A DNA stretch of 64,000 bases, from the NCBI RefSeq assembly GCF_000612805.1, contig NZ_HG964407.1:302155-366154 (forward strand). The letters are read 5' to 3'. The position numbers were made by a program, and so were the translations under genes. The notes beneath the pieces were generated by a model. The model was not told the DNA's origin, did not search any database, and saw only the letters and a program-made list of their open reading frames with translations. Shown piece after piece: positions 63,160 through 64,000 of this stretch. The stretch comes from Bacillus ndiopicus (GTDB taxonomy: Bacteria; Bacillota; Bacilli; Bacillales_A; Planococcaceae). Numbering within the stretch: the stretch's first letter is position 1; the number at the start of each line of letters is the position of its first letter.

Positions 63160-63570
63160 CTATTTATTTTTTAAAGTACATTCAAAACGCTCCACACCTG
63201 GATGCTTCTCACCTAAACTCTTTATTTTAAATCCACAATTTTTGTAGAAATTTACTGCGTCTTTATCCGTCTCAGCAGAAATGACAGATAATGAATATTT
63301 ATCTTTGATAAAATCAATCATTTCTCTTCCCATACCTTTCTCTCTATAATTTGGAGCTACGGCAATGTGCTTAATCTCACAACATTCATGTCCTAAAAAC
63401 TCTACTCCTATACAACCAACAATTTCATCTTCTAAGTAATAACCATACAGCGCTCGAACTGGTGATTCCATATATAATTCATATTCTCGTTCAATATTCT
63501 CTTCTGAAGTTGCAAAGGATAAAAGTTTTCTTAAATTAGGTTGAATACAATTGGATTTAATTTTCTCCAT
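63160..63570 (-). CDS. GNAT acetyltransferase
   Basis: This small GCN5-type acetyltransferase of about 136 residues has acetyl-CoA motif A as HIAVAPNYREKGMGREMIDF (about residue 72), then SAETDKDAVNFYKNCGFKIK. It begins MEKIKSNCIQPNL; ATG 63570 follows AAGGA, and an ATG six codons upstream lacks spacing. It lies between the rRNA operon end and the tRNA cluster, on the same strand. The substrate is unknown. Confidence 0.85.
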   Translation of the reverse strand: MEKIKSNCIQPNLRKLLSFATSEENIEREYELYMESPVRALYGYYLEDEIVGCIGVEFLGHECCEIKHIAVAPNYREKGMGREMIDFIKDKYSLSVISAETDKDAVNFYKNCGFKIKSLGEKHPGVERFECTLKNK

Positions 63571-63717
63571 ATAAACACGTTCCTTCATGTAAGCCCTAAT
63601 CTGTCAGGGCTTTGGATTAATATGATATTAATTACTCATTCGCTATACGCGTATATGGCGGGTCTTCTTTATTGCCTATTTTATTAGATCAAAATAAATT
63701 GGCTCTTATATCTTTTT

Positions 63718-63754
63718 AATAAAAAAAAAAACCACTGATTTCTCAGCGGTTTAC
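63718..63754 (-). terminator. rRNA operon terminator
   Basis: AACCGCTGAGAAATCAGTGG followed by more than ten T on the minus strand, directly after the 5S gene. Confidence 0.92.
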
Positions 63755-63758
63755 TTGT

Positions 63759-63874
63759 GCGAAGCGATGTCCTACTCTCACAGGGGGAAGCCCCCAACTA
63801 CCATCGGCGCTAAAGAGCTTAACTTCCGTGTTCGGTATGGGAACGGGTGTGACCTCTTTGCCATCATCACTTCA
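63759..63874 (-). rRNA. rrf: 5S ribosomal RNA
   Basis: The minus strand carries the 5S core CACACCCGTTCCCATACCGA, ACACGGAAGTTAAGC, GCCGATGGTAGTTGGGGG and GTGAGAGTAGGAC. The ends pair as AAGTGAT/ATCGCTT. The exact termini are uncertain by a few bases. Confidence 0.95.
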
Positions 63875-64000
63875 CTTTATTCGGCTTTCAATATACGGCG
63901 CTACTCTTCGTCAACTGCATTCGCTCATTCAGTCATGTACTCAGGTACACTCCTTCAATCGCTCTATTGTTTCCTCGACTAGCTTGTATCTTGAAACCCT
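63875..64000 (-). other. 23S-5S spacer, left-hand part
   Basis: Sequence upstream of the 5S gene on the minus strand runs off the window. No 23S end was recognised, so the 23S gene lies beyond the edge. Confidence 0.6.

Noticed and set aside
1..64000. CRISPR array
   Set aside because: No set of identical 24-40 base repeats with regular unique spacers is present. The 20-bp units at 43637 and 51215 are contiguous, without spacers.

Overview
The window is a low-GC Firmicute chromosome segment, most likely Lysinibacillus or a close relative (Solibacillus, Sporosarcina). Signs are the AT-rich intergenic DNA, strong AGGAGG-type ribosome binding sites, T-box leaders, a glmS ribozyme, and the Bacillales block rocF-sigW-rsiW-cdaA-cdaR-glmM-glmS. 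I have run no database search, so the genus is an inference.
1-4.7 kb: a headless tetR remnant, a Na+/phosphate cotransporter, and a T-box-controlled thrS. 4.7-11 kb: small hypothetical and regulatory genes, then a five-gene haem-iron operon (lipoprotein, permease, ATPase, HugZ-type haem-degrading protein, DinB protein) with two Fur-box-like sites upstream. 11-18.7 kb: three NUDIX hydrolases, an amidohydrolase/carbamoylase/transporter cluster that probably scavenges amino-acid derivatives, a VOC protein and a GNAT acetyltransferase.
18.9-35.7 kb: a T-box-controlled eukaryotic-type ileS (probably a second isoleucyl-tRNA synthetase), a DJ-1 protein, an Lrp regulator, a sirohaem-reductase-like protein, a secreted M28 peptidase with an S-layer-type anchor, DinB, SRPBCC and GyrI-like small proteins, an SDR, a nitroreductase, a flavin reductase and LtrA. 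35.9-50.2 kb: three ABC exporters. Two are paralogous peptide-antibiotic-type modules, each with a two-component system, a BcrA-like ATPase, an ABC-2 permease and a DUF4097/LiaG-like protein. Between them lies a decayed area with the end of a Tn7-like transposon (tnsA start plus four 20-bp repeats) and an ilvN fragment.
51.3-60.1 kb is the conserved cell-envelope block: glmS with its ribozyme, a DJ-1 protein, glmM, cdaR, cdaA, rsiW, sigW (consensus SigW promoter) and rocF. It links amino-sugar supply, c-di-AMP synthesis and envelope stress. 60.6-64 kb: an aldehyde dehydrogenase, six tRNA genes (Asn, Glu, Val, Tyr, Gln, Lys in transcription order), a GNAT gene, and the 5S end of an rRNA operon whose 23S gene lies beyond the right edge.
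Dispersed structured repeats recur in intergenic DNA (at least three families), and several gene remnants with in-frame stops mark neutral decay between the functional blocks.
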